Assembly: GCA_021464415.1 (NCBI GenBank)
Contig: CM038467.1
Location: forward strand, 13,161,411 to 13,225,410
DNA: 64,000 nt
Reading direction: 5' to 3'
Origin: Lonicera japonica
Taxonomy: Eukaryota; Streptophyta; Magnoliopsida; Dipsacales; Caprifoliaceae
Made by a program: the position numbers and the translations under genes. Shown piece after piece: positions 1 through 10,657 of this stretch (position 1 is its first letter; every line of letters starts with the position of its first letter). The notes under the pieces are model-generated. The model was given only the letters and a program-made list of their open reading frames with translations, had not been told where the DNA came from and searched no databases.

Positions 1-879
1 AAATCGGTTTTTGCAAGAATGATGTTTTGAAATGATTTTGATTCAAACTTGGTTTTGATCAATCTAATAATGATGCAAGTTCATGTTTGAGCTATATAAT
101 CAATCAATTAAGAAACTTTACATTAATCCTAAGCAAACACTCAATTACCGAATAGGATAGTCTTCGAATGCTTCGATTTGTTTCTTCAAATTGATTCTTC
201 ACTTGAAGCTTTTCCCTTGAAGCTTTTGCATATGATTCTTGATCTTTGTGCTTCATGGATTTGCATTGCTAGCTTGTGAGTGATGAGATTGATCTTCTTG
301 TCTTGTCCAACGCTTGTAGAAGAATGATCTTGATTCGGGTAGATCGGTTTTAGTCGAATGCTTCGTTGACTTGATTGGATATTTGATTGAATGATCCTTG
401 TCATACTTCTTTTGAGCAATCATGTTATTCTTGATTTTTCAAATAAGAAATCTATAATCTTATATCAAGAACATGTTAAATTACACATGATTGATTTATT
501 GTTATTATCAAAATAAGATTAAGACCTTCAAGGTCAACAATCTCCCCCTTTTTGATGATGACAATAAATTAATGTGTGTTTTCAATAATAAGTATAAATA
601 GCATATGAATAATTGAAATATGCTCCCGCTCAATTTATGCATAGATAAAATAAATGATTTGTAAAAAACATTGCATATATTTGAGATAGTTTTAAAAACA
701 ATAAAACAATTTTGATCTCAAATAAAGTTTTCAAAAGAAAACAATTAATAATGTTAAAGACATAAAGCATTTAATAGTCTTACCAACATTGATTGCTACC
801 AACAAACATTTTCTCCCCCTATGGCAACATCAAAAAGGGCCAAGGCCACGGAGAGAAAATGGTAGCCTCCATGAGTGCT
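1..879. other. Non-coding tail of the gag-only element and flank
   Basis: AT-rich sequence without a convincing gene. Read on the minus strand it follows the gag stop codon. It contains two polypurine stretches of the kind that precede a copia 3' LTR: one near 811-821 and a stronger one at 541-554 (AAAAAGGGGGAG on the minus strand). A 3' LTR matching 2071-3065 is not visible to the left of either tract. The element's 3' end is therefore either outside the window or replaced. The 77-residue reading frame at 186-419 looks like chance. Confidence 0.5.
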
Positions 880-2013
880 TCATCGATGAGGCCAAGGTGT
901 GTATGCCTCTCCATCTTTTGCCATAAGGCAAAGGTGGGCCACCTCCTCATCGCTTGACTCGATATCGGTTTCTTCTTCTTCCGATTCGCTTAAAATTTCT
1001 TTGAAAGCATGCTTCAATCTTTTGTATAGCTCTTTCCTCTTTGCTTTCTTATCTCTTTTCTTTTCTTTTCTAACCGGACAATTTGATTTGTAATGTCCCA
1101 GTTTTTGACAATGAAAGCACTTCCTTTCCTCATTATCAACTTTAGGAAGAGTTGATCCATCATCAAAGTTCTTTGAGGATGAGGGATAGTTGTTGATCTT
1201 CCCTTGGGAGTACTTCTTCTTTGCTAGGAATTTCTCAAATTTCCTAGAGAGAAGTGCTATGTCTTCATCTTCTCCCATTGACTCAAGGCCATCCTTATGT
1301 TGGCTTACTTTGAGGGCTAGATTCTTTTTCGGTTTTGCATTTACTTCATCTTCTCTTTCCAACTCTTTCTCAGGGGTTTTAAGAGAACCCAATAGCTCAT
1401 CCATGCTCAAGGTCTTGAGATTCTTGGCCTCTTGTATGGCCGTCACCTTAGGTCTCCATTTCTTGGGAAGAATCCTAAGAATCTTTCGAATTTTCTCTTC
1501 ATTAGAGTAAACCTTGCCAAGAAGGTCCAAAGCGTTAGTGAGAATAGAAAATCGACTATACATGAAAGCAAGTGATTCGTTAGGCTCCATCTTAAACAAT
1601 TCATAATCATGGACAAGAATATTAATATTGTCCTCCTTCACTTAGGAGGTTCCTTCATAGGTAACCTCAAGCTTGTCCCAAATCTCTTTTGCCGTTTTGC
1701 AACTAGAGATTTTGTTGTATTCATCCATAGTTAATGCACAATGTAAAGAGTTTAAAGCTTTGGCATTGTATTGGATTTTTCTAATATCATGCTCATTGTA
1801 TTCGGATATAGACTTGGGAATAACATTTCCCATTTCGTCGGTTTTTGTAATTTCATAAGGTCCAACAAGTGTAACCTTCCATTGTTCAAAATCATTTACT
1901 TGTAAAAATGTACTCATTCTATTTTTCCAATAGCTATAGTTTTTGCCATCAAGCAATGGTGGTCTATAAGTGGAAGCACCTTCGGAAAGGCAAGTTCCTT
2001 GATAATAAGACAT
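880..2013 (-). pseudogene. Copia-type gag (UBN2 family), one premature stop
   Basis: This is a retrotransposon Gag protein, which packages element RNA into virus-like particles. The frame opens with ATG at 2013 and would run about 377 codons to a stop at 880. The N-terminal half has the UBN2-type pattern (LDGKNYSYWKNRM, then EIWDKLEVTYEGTS). A lysine-rich stretch follows, then a CCHC zinc knuckle (CFHCQKLGHYKSNC) around residue 285, and an acidic tail. One in-frame TAA at 1642-1644 splits the frame exactly where relatives usually have Gln, so a single C-to-T change explains it. No protease, integrase or RT lies downstream on the minus strand, so the element is gag-only, possibly the group called TR-GAG. 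The stop makes it probably dead, unless it is read through. Confidence 0.8.
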
Positions 2014-2058
2014 GATCGAGGACTCTAAGATTGTGAAATCAAAAACAAGAGTACAACA

Positions 2059-2068
2059 TCTGATACCA
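2059..2068 (-). promoter_or_regulatory. Primer-binding site (initiator Met-tRNA)
   Basis: On the minus strand this reads TGGTATCAGA, the start of the copia primer site complementary to initiator Met-tRNA. It lies two bases inside the LTR end at 2071 and about 45 bases before the gag ATG. This fixes the element as minus-strand and the LTR at 2071 rightward as its 5' LTR. Confidence 0.8.
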
Positions 2069-2070
2069 AT

Positions 2071-3065
2071 TGTTGGTCAGAAAATACCCTAGAGGGGGGG
2101 TGAATAGGGTTTTTAAAACTTAATGCGGAATTTAAAAACTTTTCGAAAATGTTTAAGTAAAACAATTTACTAAACAAATTTATCAAGGAATGTAAGCAAA
2201 TAAACAATCAAGCACAAGAGCAAATAATTAAGCAATCTCAAACAATTTAAACAATCAATAATAAAGAGATTGAGTTAGAAAGATTGAACCGATTTGAAGT
2301 CCAAGGCTTTTTGTCCACACGGTTTTGGTTTACCAAACCATAGTCCGCGCTCGGTTAGTTCCCCGAGAATTTTCACTAAAATTAATCTCCTTCCGGGTGA
2401 AGATCAAACCTCTACAAGTGTTGTCTCACACACTTTACAAGTATTGCTACACCATAATACTCTCACAAGATACTCTCTTGCTAACCTTGTGAAATTTACC
2501 GTTCAAAATTTTTAAACAAAAATTTACCTTCTTGTTTTTCCTATGAGATTTACCTCTCACAATTGAATACAAAATTGTTTGGTGATTCACACCAATTTAC
2601 AATAACTCTCAAGTGTTTAAAAGAATACAATTTGAAGCTCACACTAGAGTTATCCTATTTGATCAAGATGATATAGCTCAAATGATAATGATTGATCAAA
2701 AATAATTTCTTGAATCTTTGAATAATGAAGATAGATGAAGAATAGAGTATATAAATGATTCAAGGTGTTTAGAATGAGTCTTGGAAGTCATATTTATAGT
2801 CCCAAAAGTGATATAGCCGTTTGTGGAGGAAATATAAATTAATGGGGCAAAAATGCACTTTTGATAAAGTTCCAACGGCTATTTTTGGCCATGTAGTCGA
2901 CTCCCTAGTGACCCATGTAGTCGACTACATGGTGTAGTCGACTACCACATAATCCATGTAGTCGACTACATGGTTCTGGAGATAGATTGCTGCAGACAGC
3001 AAATTTCCGATTTGTTTTGATCATATCTCATTAACAAGCCGTTCGAACTTGATGAAATTTTGTGG
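2071..3065 (-). repeat. 5' LTR of the gag-only element, with palindrome array
   Basis: The inner end is sharp: TGTTGGTCAG at 2071, next to the primer site. A minus-strand TATA box (TATAAATA) lies at 2791-2798, and U3 lies to its right. U3 carries four copies of a motif centred on TAGTCGACTA between 2889 and 2973; two of them, at 2913-2932 and 2954-2973, are perfect 20-bp palindromes. The outer end is not clear. LTR-like sequence continues to about 3065, then gives way to the Tat element, so the LTR is probably truncated there. Confidence 0.65.
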
Positions 3066-3300
3066 GCCAGAGGCCACAAAAGCGCCCACAACTGGAAGTA
3101 ACACCTAGAGAGAGGGGGTGTCTAAGTAGACAAGAGGCAATTCACTTGGGGATATAATTTTGGAAGTGGCTCCCCTTCAACAAGTCTCTGTGATGCCCAA
3201 GAAAATTAAACTTCTACCTTATTTTTCTTCCCTTTTTAGACTTCCGAGTTTCATAGGTTGTTTTGGCGCTCATTAATTTCACTTCCTTTCTTTTTATCTC

Positions 3301-4801
3301 AGAGTTAACTTTCAATGTGAACAACGACAATGCCTCCAAGAAGAGGAGTGTGCTAGCTAAGAGGTTTCCTCCTTCCAAGAGGTCTAAAGGACCCGAAAAG
3401 CCACAAGGATTCGTTCCTGCCCTGCTCCAGGGCCGCTAACCAACAAAAGTCCTTGCCACTACCCCTAGTGATCTTTATCCAGAGGACGTGCGCAGCTAGG
3501 TGGATCTCATGAACGCTCCTGTTGCGGACCTCCATCTGCTCAGTGCAGACAAGACAGCTCTGGAGAGAAGGGGAGCTCAAGGGACTGGCTCCTGTAGTCC
3601 CCTCACAGAGGGCCCATGATATGAAAAAAGCCACAGAGAATAGGAGGAGGTTATGGATATCGGGAGCAATGAGGCCCCCAACCAGAGGTCTGCTCCCCAG
3701 GGACCTGTTGAGCACACGTCAGAGCCCAATCCTCAAGATGGCTCTGACTTCTTCGTAAAGGGTTACACGCTCCCTCCCTTGTCTCAAGCGGTTTTGGAAT
3801 AGGCAAGTGAGAAAGGTAAGAGCTTGTTGGTCAACTCCTTCAGTCTTCACATAAGTCAGGTATGTATAAGCATCTTTTAGGGCCTTCTCCTTTCAAGCTT
3901 TACTTTTATAACTTTATTTCTTTGTCTCTTGTAGGCCATGAACCTTTTTTTTTTAACTCTGCACTTGGCTGAGGAAGGCTCCAGCGCGATTGGCAACGCA
4001 GCTTTCCAAGAAGAGCTCGTTAAAACTCAAAACGAGATTTACGTGGCCAAGAGTGACCTGGAGAGGGCCAACTTTGATAAGGAAGTCATGTTGGGGCAGT
4101 TCAACAACCCTTTGTAAAAGAAAGAAGGCCCGAAGGGCAAAGTGGAGAACTTCAATAACATGTTTAGTCAATTGGAGTCTGCGTACAAATCGTTGTCGCA
4201 TGAGCATGAGGCCAAAAAGCAAGAGGCCATCGACTTTAAGTATGAACTGATTCAACTTAAGAGAGAGCTCCACGCCGCAGGATTTACCTTGGAGATGGCC
4301 CAAAAGACTGTGGACCTGGAGAGCAAGGGCAGGGAAGACGTCAAAAATGCGCTGAAGGATGCCCAAACTCAGTTATCGGCTAAAGAACTTGAACTGTCGA
4401 CCTCCCTCCAGCATCAAGAGGCCTCGCACGTTCAGCTTTCTGGCCTAGAAAAGGAGTTGAAGAAGCTGAAGAAATTTATCCCAGCAATGAAGTCCCAAGC
4501 TGTTAAAGAGTTTTGTGCTGCTGAGGGTCCCCTTTTAAAGATCTCGGATTCTTTTGTCACCTGCTTCTACAAGTGCAAGGAGTTGGCCCTTTACCAGCCT
4601 GAAGACTTGGAGAGTCTTGAAGTGCCTGAGGAGATAGACCTGACTCCCGAGCTATAAGCTAAGATTGCAGAGAAGAGGTATAATGCCCTTGCCGTGCTCC
4701 AGTTGATTAAAGCAGTAGAGCCCGATATTCTAACCAAATAGGAGTCTAACAAGCCTTCCACTTCAGAGGCTGATGAAGAGGGCGGTGCTGAAGGAACCCA
4801 G
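3301..4801 (+). pseudogene. Antisense additional ORF of the Tat element, coiled-coil, with intron
   Basis: This ORF runs opposite to pol and lies beyond integrase, the position of the antisense additional ORF in some Tat elements. A pyrimidine-rich CAG acceptor ends near 3301. A second likely intron is 3860-3934 (donor CAG/GTATGT, acceptor TTGTAG), and removing its 75 bases joins the reading frame in phase. After it comes a long Glu/Lys/Leu-rich heptad region, open from 4142 to 4657, predicted to form a coiled coil. In-frame stops occur in the first exon and at about 4114. The N-terminal domain usually found in these proteins is absent, presumably lost where the element is truncated near 3095. 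Function is unknown even in intact relatives. Confidence 0.6.
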
Positions 4802-5564
4802 TAAATAGGGTAGCATAAAGATCTTTTATTTTGTTGTATAGAATATTAGGACCTCTGTAATTGCTTTTCTTTGTCAATGAAATGAACAAATTTGTTTTTA
4901 AAAATTGTTTGTTGTTTGTCTTATTTTGCCTTAGTTCTTGTCTTTTTCTTTTATCTAAGTTGTCATGTGAGGTGTAATAAACTCTGTTGATACCCTAATG
5001 CCCCCATAACTTAGAAAAAAGTTAGTCAGAGTGTAAGCAAAACAAACAAAATGTCTCAAGAGAGGTCTTTGCCATATTCACAAGAGGTCAATGACCTATA
5101 ACACGTTGAACTGGTTGTTCTTGGGCCTCTTAGCGCGAAATAGAATTCTCAAACGTCACCTAGTTGTTACTTTGGTTAAGAATTCTCAAACGTCACTTGA
5201 ACTTCTCAGTTTATAAATGTACAGTTCTCAGCATGTCTGTATTTAGGACTTTTTATGCTTAGTGACTCACCTATGTAATGAAAGAAATTTTTATAAAGTC
5301 CTTGGTGTTTAAAAGAAAAATTTATTATTTTTTGCTAAGTCTTGAGTAGAGTTTTGCTTATTTTTTACTTAGAAAAATTCTGATAATTTTCTCATTTGTT
5401 ATCAGGCATCTTCAGTTGAAAAACTGATCTATTTGTGAGAGATTTTTAAAGAGTGCAAGTGTACTTCTTGCGAGCTGGGCACTTACTAAACTGACCTCTT
5501 TGTGAGATGATTTTTGACAGAGTGTAAATGCGCTTCTTGCGAGCTGGGCACTTACTAAACCGTG
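4802..5564. other. Spacer between antisense ORF and integrase
   Basis: Non-coding spacer of the Tat element, between the tails of two convergent genes. It contains a direct repeat of about 70 bp in two adjacent copies (5421-5487 and 5488-5559), both ending GCGAGCTGGGCACTTACTAA. A second direct repeat, AGAATTCTCAAACGTCAC, appears near 5141 and 5179. No gene is seen. Confidence 0.55.
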
Positions 5565-6597
5565 TTATATGTTCCATGGTCTTATGAGCTCTATGCTTTC
5601 TACAGTCTTTAAATAGTAGGTCTTAAGTCTACTGACATTGGTGACCATATAGGGACCTTCCCACTTAGCAGCAAGCTTGCCATGTTTAGAAATCTTGGTT
5701 GCTAAGATGACTTTTTGAAGCACTAAGTCACCTACATTCAGACTTCTGTGCTCGACCCTTTTGTTATAACTTTTAAACATGCTTTTTTTATAGGCCTCTT
5801 CTTTGATTCGAGCTTGCTTTTTCTTTTCTTCAAGGAGGTCTAAGTTAGCCAACAAGCCTTCATTGTTACGCAATGGATCATGATGGTTGATTCTATACAT
5901 CGGCACTCCTATCTCCACTGGAATGATGCTTCAGTTTCATAGGTCAGAGAAAAAGGAGTTTCGCCAGTTAGAACTTGAATGGTGGTCATATAGGCCTATA
6001 GAACTGATGAAAGTTCTTCAGACCAATTCTTTTGGCATCATCGAGTCTTTTCTTCAACGAGCTCAATAAGGTTCTATTGGTGACCTCCGCTTGACCATTC
6101 GCTTGAGGATGGACAGGGGAGCTGTAATGATTTTTAATCATATGTCCTTTGCAAAAGTCTTTGAAGAGGTTGCAATCGAATTTTTTTCCACTGTTAGTGA
6201 TTAACACCTTTAGGAGACCAAAGCGGCATAAGATGTTCCGCCATACAAAACTTTTAATTTTTATGGTAGTGATTGTGGTCAGTGCCTCTGCTTCAGCCCA
6301 CTTCATAAAGTAATCGATTGTCATCACCGCAAATTTGGTTTGCCCTTTGCTTAATGGGAAAGGCCCAACTATGTCCATACCCCATTGAGAGAAAATCCAG
6401 GGGCTACTGATAGGGGTCATGAGCTCTGCTGGGAGTTGCTGGATGTTAACAAATTGCTGGCACTTGTTATATTTCCTTACCAGCTCCTTGGCGTCTTGTA
6501 AGATAGTGGGCCAGAAGTAACCCTGCCTGCTAACTTTAAGAGCTAGTAAGCGAGCTACTAGGTGTCCTCTACACAAATCTTCGTAGATTTCCAACAT
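5565..6597 (-). pseudogene. Integrase of the Tat element
   Basis: Integrase inserts the element's cDNA into the genome. The part at 5986-6597 has the end of the zinc-binding domain (GYFWPTILQDAKELV, then CQQF). The catalytic core follows, with DIVGPFPLSKG supplying the first Asp and NGQAEVTNRTLL supplying the Glu. The second catalytic Asp is replaced: the motif normally read S/T-D-N/S-G is TNSGKKFD here. A frame break near 5950 separates a C-terminal part (5565-5918) with VGDLVLQK and KWEGPYMV, the usual gypsy C-terminal domain. The missing Asp and broken frame make it inactive. Confidence 0.8.
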
Positions 6598-6929
6598 AGC
6601 TACTTGGGCCTAATGAGGATGTAGGCAGAGCAAAAAAAGAAGGACATACCCTCTCTTGTATAATGTTTCTTAAATGACCACGTATCTGTTGAAAATGTAC
6701 TTGATTTTTGTAACCATCTTCTTGTCTTCGAAAAAAGCTCTACTCATGAGGTAGTTCAGAATTGGGTCGATCCAACACTTACAGACCTGTACTGGGGCCG
6801 TGTCGAGTTCTATGGGCTCATCAATGGCCTTTATTTTTAAATGTTCTACATGAACACCATTTGGTACCTTCGTGGGTGAAACAAGTATGGCTAAATGATT
6901 TGTTTTATTGTTCTGAGCTCATAGGACCT

Positions 6930-7225
6930 TGATGAAAACCAGGTTCGAGTACCTCTGAGCTGCTGCCTTAGCCTTGGCCAGATAGGCAGCCATGTGATCT
7001 TCTTTAGCCATGTTGTGACCAAGTATTTGGCCAACCACTACTGTGGAGTCATGTAGACCACCATCTGCCTTGCCCCTAGATCTCTAGTTATTTTCAATCC
7101 TGCGATGATGGCTTTATATTCAGCCTCATTATTAGAGGCTTTAAAGAAGAATTTATAAATTATCTCTAGGCTGTTAGCTTCATGGGTGATCAGCGCTACA
7201 CCATCACCAGATCCTTGCAGGTTGG
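6930..7225 (-). pseudogene. Second (archaeal-type) RNase H, C-terminal part
   Basis: The minus strand encodes GSGDGVALITHEA, then SNNEAEYKAIIAGL and a region ending ITWLPIWPRLRQQL. This is the additional RNase H found after the RT-linked RNase H in Tat elements. The start of the domain lies at 8378 and beyond, and the solo LTR at 7226-8377 separates the two halves. Internal stops are present. Confidence 0.7.
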
Positions 7226-8377
7226 TGTAGACACCCCGATCTGTGACCCCCGCAAGAACCCTAATAATCTTCGAAAACTACTGTTTCTGGAGTCCGGGAC
7301 CCACCCGAACACCCGGAAGGTTTTGTTGGCCAAATAAACCTATTTTTAAGGCAATTGTCGCACGACATTCAAGTATGTCGCACGACAATCAAGTGTGTCG
7401 CACGACAATCCCACTTTATGGGGACATGTTGCGCGACAATCACCCCCACCACTCCACTTTCTGACTCAGTAGTGGGTCAGAATCATCATTAAAGTAAGAT
7501 GTCGCACGACAGTCAAGTATGTCGCGCGACATACACACATTGTCACGCGACAAACCACTTTTTGGGAACATGTCGTGCGACAAACACCTTTCCCAGCACT
7601 ATAAATAGGCCAACACCTCCCAAGGATTGAGGACAGCAACAAAAACAGCAAAACAACAGCTTAGGATTGAAAGGTTTAGTTCATGATCTGATTTTTTGAT
7701 CTTTCGTCAAGTATTTTCGATTATTATCTTATTTTTGAAGAATTATCGAATCTATTCTCGACACTCAACGTGTCCCGTCTCTAGAATCGAATTCTCGGAA
7801 ATATCTGAAGAAGGAGAAGATTATTATCGCCGGAGATCTCTCTGCCGTATTATATTTTCTTTCTTATTATTATTCTCGTCGGGAAGGTAAATAAAGTCTC
7901 TTCTAGTAATTAAATAAAATATTTGTACATGGTTGTGTTAGATTTTTAACGCGCTCAAAAATCAGGTTTTCATTAGTTGTTTCCATAAAGCAGTAGAATA
8001 TCAGTAAAAGCATCCAAGTTTTCCAACATAGAATAAACATATAAGACCACTAGAGACCGAAAGGGCGGAATGGGTGCTTAACACCTTCCCAAACCGTAAT
8101 ATAGTTCCCGAACCTTATAGAATCCTGGTTTCGTAGACAAACGTGTAAAGAAAGGCTTATTTGTAGCCTTTTTTCTTACACGACTATTTTGTCCGTTTTC
8201 TTGTAAAATGTACTGGCAACTCTGAACGAACCCTCTTGCATCTAGAAAAAGGATAGAGGGACACCCGATATGAATTATCAACACATAGAAGCAAATAGAA
8301 CAACGGAATCCTTTCCGATGTTTCAAACTCCCAAATCAGAGGCTGAGAACCTGGGGTCGCATTTGCGGATTCTCACA
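7226..8377 (+). mobile_element. Solo LTR nested in the Tat RNase H, 1152 bp
   Basis: It begins TGTAGACACC and ends TTCTCACA. Flanks are GTTGG at 7221-7225 and ATTGG at 8378-8382, a 5-bp target duplication with one mismatch. Taking out the insert and one flank restores the interrupted RNase H frame (DGASN on one side, LQGSGDG on the other). A plus-strand TATA box (TATAAATAG) is at 7602-7610. Eight copies of a 12-bp palindrome resembling TGTCGCACGACA lie upstream at 7356-7584. No second LTR or internal region is present, so it arose by recombination between two LTRs. The reading frames inside it are not genes. Confidence 0.85.
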
Positions 8378-8949
8378 ATTGGATGCCCCGTCCGCGTGGA
8401 GTATCCATATGGGAATTTATAGTCACAAGTTCAGAAAAGTGGGACTCGAGGTGCTTGGGTCCACAGGTGGCAGCAGTTCTGGAAGTTTAGGAATCAGTTA
8501 TTCATTGTATGTAAACTCTGATATAAAGTCTGCCACGGCTTGTCCTTTGATTGAAGTTCGAGGTTTATAATTTAATCATAAACTATCCGAGTTCTACAGC
8601 CCAGATGGCTAACCTTCCTGACTGCTCTAGCTTATTGAGAATTCTTTGTAAGGATTAGTTGTGAACACATCAACGGCGTGGGCCTGGAATTTAGGTCTCA
8701 GTTTCCTAGAGGTGATGAGGAGGGCATATGCCAATTTTTCCAGCCTCAGATAATTTAGCTTGACGGCATGCAGAGCCCTGCTTGTGTAGTAAACAGGAAG
8801 TTATGCTCCTGCTTTATTTCTCATGAGCGCTGAGCTGACCGCAGTGTGTGACACCGCCAGGTACAACTCAAAATTTCTTCTTTCTTTGGCGAACTAATGA
8901 GATGGGGAGCTCCCATTTACTGCTTGAGTTGTTGGAAAGCCAACTCGCA
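8378..8949 (-). pseudogene. RT-linked RNase H and start of the second RNase H
   Basis: Read leftward, it has the gypsy RNase H pattern: LYLAVSHTAVSSALM, PVYYTSRALHAVKLNYLRLEK, LITSRKLRPKFQAH. A connection with IKGQAVADFI follows, and then PIWILHADGASN, the opening of the second RNase H, which breaks off at the solo LTR. RNase H removes the RNA strand during reverse transcription. Several in-frame stops are present. Confidence 0.7.
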
Positions 8950-9715
8950 CTATTTTGTCCATTTAAACACTTTCTTGAGGGTTTTGAAGAAGGGATGGCA
9001 TTTGTCCATTGCCTTATAAATGAATCTGTTCAGAGCTGCCACCCTTTCTGGCAGACTTTGGACTTCTTTTAGCTTGGTCGGAGATTTCATGTTGATGAGA
9101 GCTTGTATCTTCTCGAGATTGGCTTCAATTCCCCTCTGTGTTATCATGAAACCTAAGAATTTTTTCGCCTTCACTCTAAAGGCACACTTGGTTGGGTTGA
9201 GGGATATGCCATTCGGCCTGAGTATAGAAAATGCCTCGTTGAGCTCGGCTACATGGCTGGAGACTTTGAGACTCTTGACCAGCATGTCATCGACATAGAC
9301 TTTCATGTTTCTGCCTATTTGATCTTTGAACAGTGCACTCATAACTCTCTGGTAGGTAGCTCCAGCATTCCTTAGACTGAATGGCATAGCCTTATAATAG
9401 CATGTACCTTTGTTGGTGACGAATAAGGTCTTTTTTTTTATTTTTTGGGGCCATTCTGACCTGATTGTAACCAGAATAAGTGACCATGAAGCTCAGCATT
9501 TCGTGGCCTATAGTGACATCCATGAGTTGATCGATCTTAGGGAGTGGGAAACTATCTTTTAGGCAAGCCTTGTTGAGGTCTTTGAAGTCGACACACATTC
9601 TCCACTCCCCGCTGTGTTTCTTTACAAGAATCACATTAGAGAGCCATTTTGGATAGTGGACCTCTCGAATAAAACTAGCTCGAAGTAACTTCTGCACTTT
9701 TTCTTTGGTAGCCAA
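8950..9715 (-). pseudogene. Reverse transcriptase of the Tat element
   Basis: Two frames joined by a break near 9390. The upstream part (9392-9715) has NVILVKKHSGEWRMCVDFKDLNKAC and SFPLPKIDQLMD. The downstream part (8950-9387) has MPFSLRNAGATYQRVM and the active-site motif VYVDDML, followed by the gypsy thumb region with KKFLGFMIT. The catalytic YVDD is intact, but the frame break and lost residues in between disable the protein. Confidence 0.85.
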
Positions 9716-10139
9716 ATTCTTTTCAGGTGTAAAGTTTTTTTTCTTCTACTTTACAGGTTTAAAAACTAGGTCGGCATTCAGCCTGTGTACCATAACCTCA
9801 GAATTCAGCCCTTTCATGTCACCATGGGACCAGACAAAGATGTCAGCATTAGCTCGTAAATATTGGCAGAACTCCTTTTTGACTTATGAGTTGAGCTGAT
9901 TGTTGATCTTCAACAGTCTATCGGGCTGCAAGTAGTCCAGAACTAGGACTTTTAGGCCCTCCACTAGTTTAACTCATAGCTCTTTTTCTTCATCTTTAGG
10001 GTCTACAGTATCTATTTCCAGCTTTTTTGAGTCGTGAGGCCCTCTCATACTAGCTAGCTTCTCAACGGCCGCAGCTTTGAGCTCAACAACAGTAATATCG
10101 GCGGTTCTAACCTCTTTTAGTGTTCCAAACTGGCAGTAT
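9716..10139 (-). pseudogene. Linker between protease and RT
   Basis: Degenerate minus-strand coding sequence. It includes FVWSHGDMKGL and VHRLNADLVFKPVK, the conserved stretch found just before the gypsy RT palm. Stops occur at several points. It belongs to the Tat pol frame and is not a separate gene. Confidence 0.55.
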
Positions 10140-10657
10140 CGTGCTTCCACTTAGTTTCCTCTAACATCTCCGACTTCTCCGACTTCGTGGGGGGTTGGGA
10201 ATCTCATGGTTAATTTGCAGGTTAAAATGGTGGCTCTGATTTTGTTGAGGGTACCTCTGCCAATGATAGCGTTGTAATAGGGAGCCCTGTCCAACACAAG
10301 GAACTCTGTGATAGTAGTGACCTACTTCAGAGCTATTCCTAGAGTTACAACGAGCTTGATGGTCCCCAGAGATTTGGTATTTTCTCTAGAAAAACCAACT
10401 AAAATGACTGTTGAAGGGGTCAAGTGCTAAGTTGTTAGGCTTGTGGACTTGAAGGCTCTATAGTACGTGAGGTTAGAAGTGGCCCCGGTGTCTATGAGGA
10501 TTCTATGGACATTATGATTGCCCACCATTGCAGTTATTACCAAGGGGTCATTGTGAGGGAATTCTACCCCATCCATGTCCTCATTCATGAATACGAGTTT
10601 ATTGACATCGTAATTCACCATTTTGGTAGGCCTGAAGCTGAAGTATTCTACCTCCAA
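10140..10657 (-). pseudogene. Aspartic protease of the Tat element
   Basis: The open part at 10427-10657 contains HRILIDTGATSNLTYY, a retroviral-type aspartic protease active site (D-T-G). Beyond an in-frame stop the minus strand continues with the flap and second conserved region (YNAIIGRGTLNKIRA). The enzyme would cut Gag-Pol into working parts. It sits between gag and RT as in other gypsy elements. Confidence 0.7.

Noticed and set aside
1..540. 3' LTR of the gag-only element
   Set aside because: A polypurine tract precedes it on the minus strand, but the sequence does not resemble the LTR at 2071-3065 and lacks its palindromes.
4142..4657. Reading the coiled-coil ORF as an independent host gene
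   Set aside because: Its place beyond integrase and its antisense orientation match the additional ORF of Tat elements, and upstream exons carry stops.
7356..7584. CRISPR-like array
   Set aside because: Repeats are 12 bp, palindromic, irregularly spaced and lie in the U3 of a plant LTR; no CRISPR context exists.
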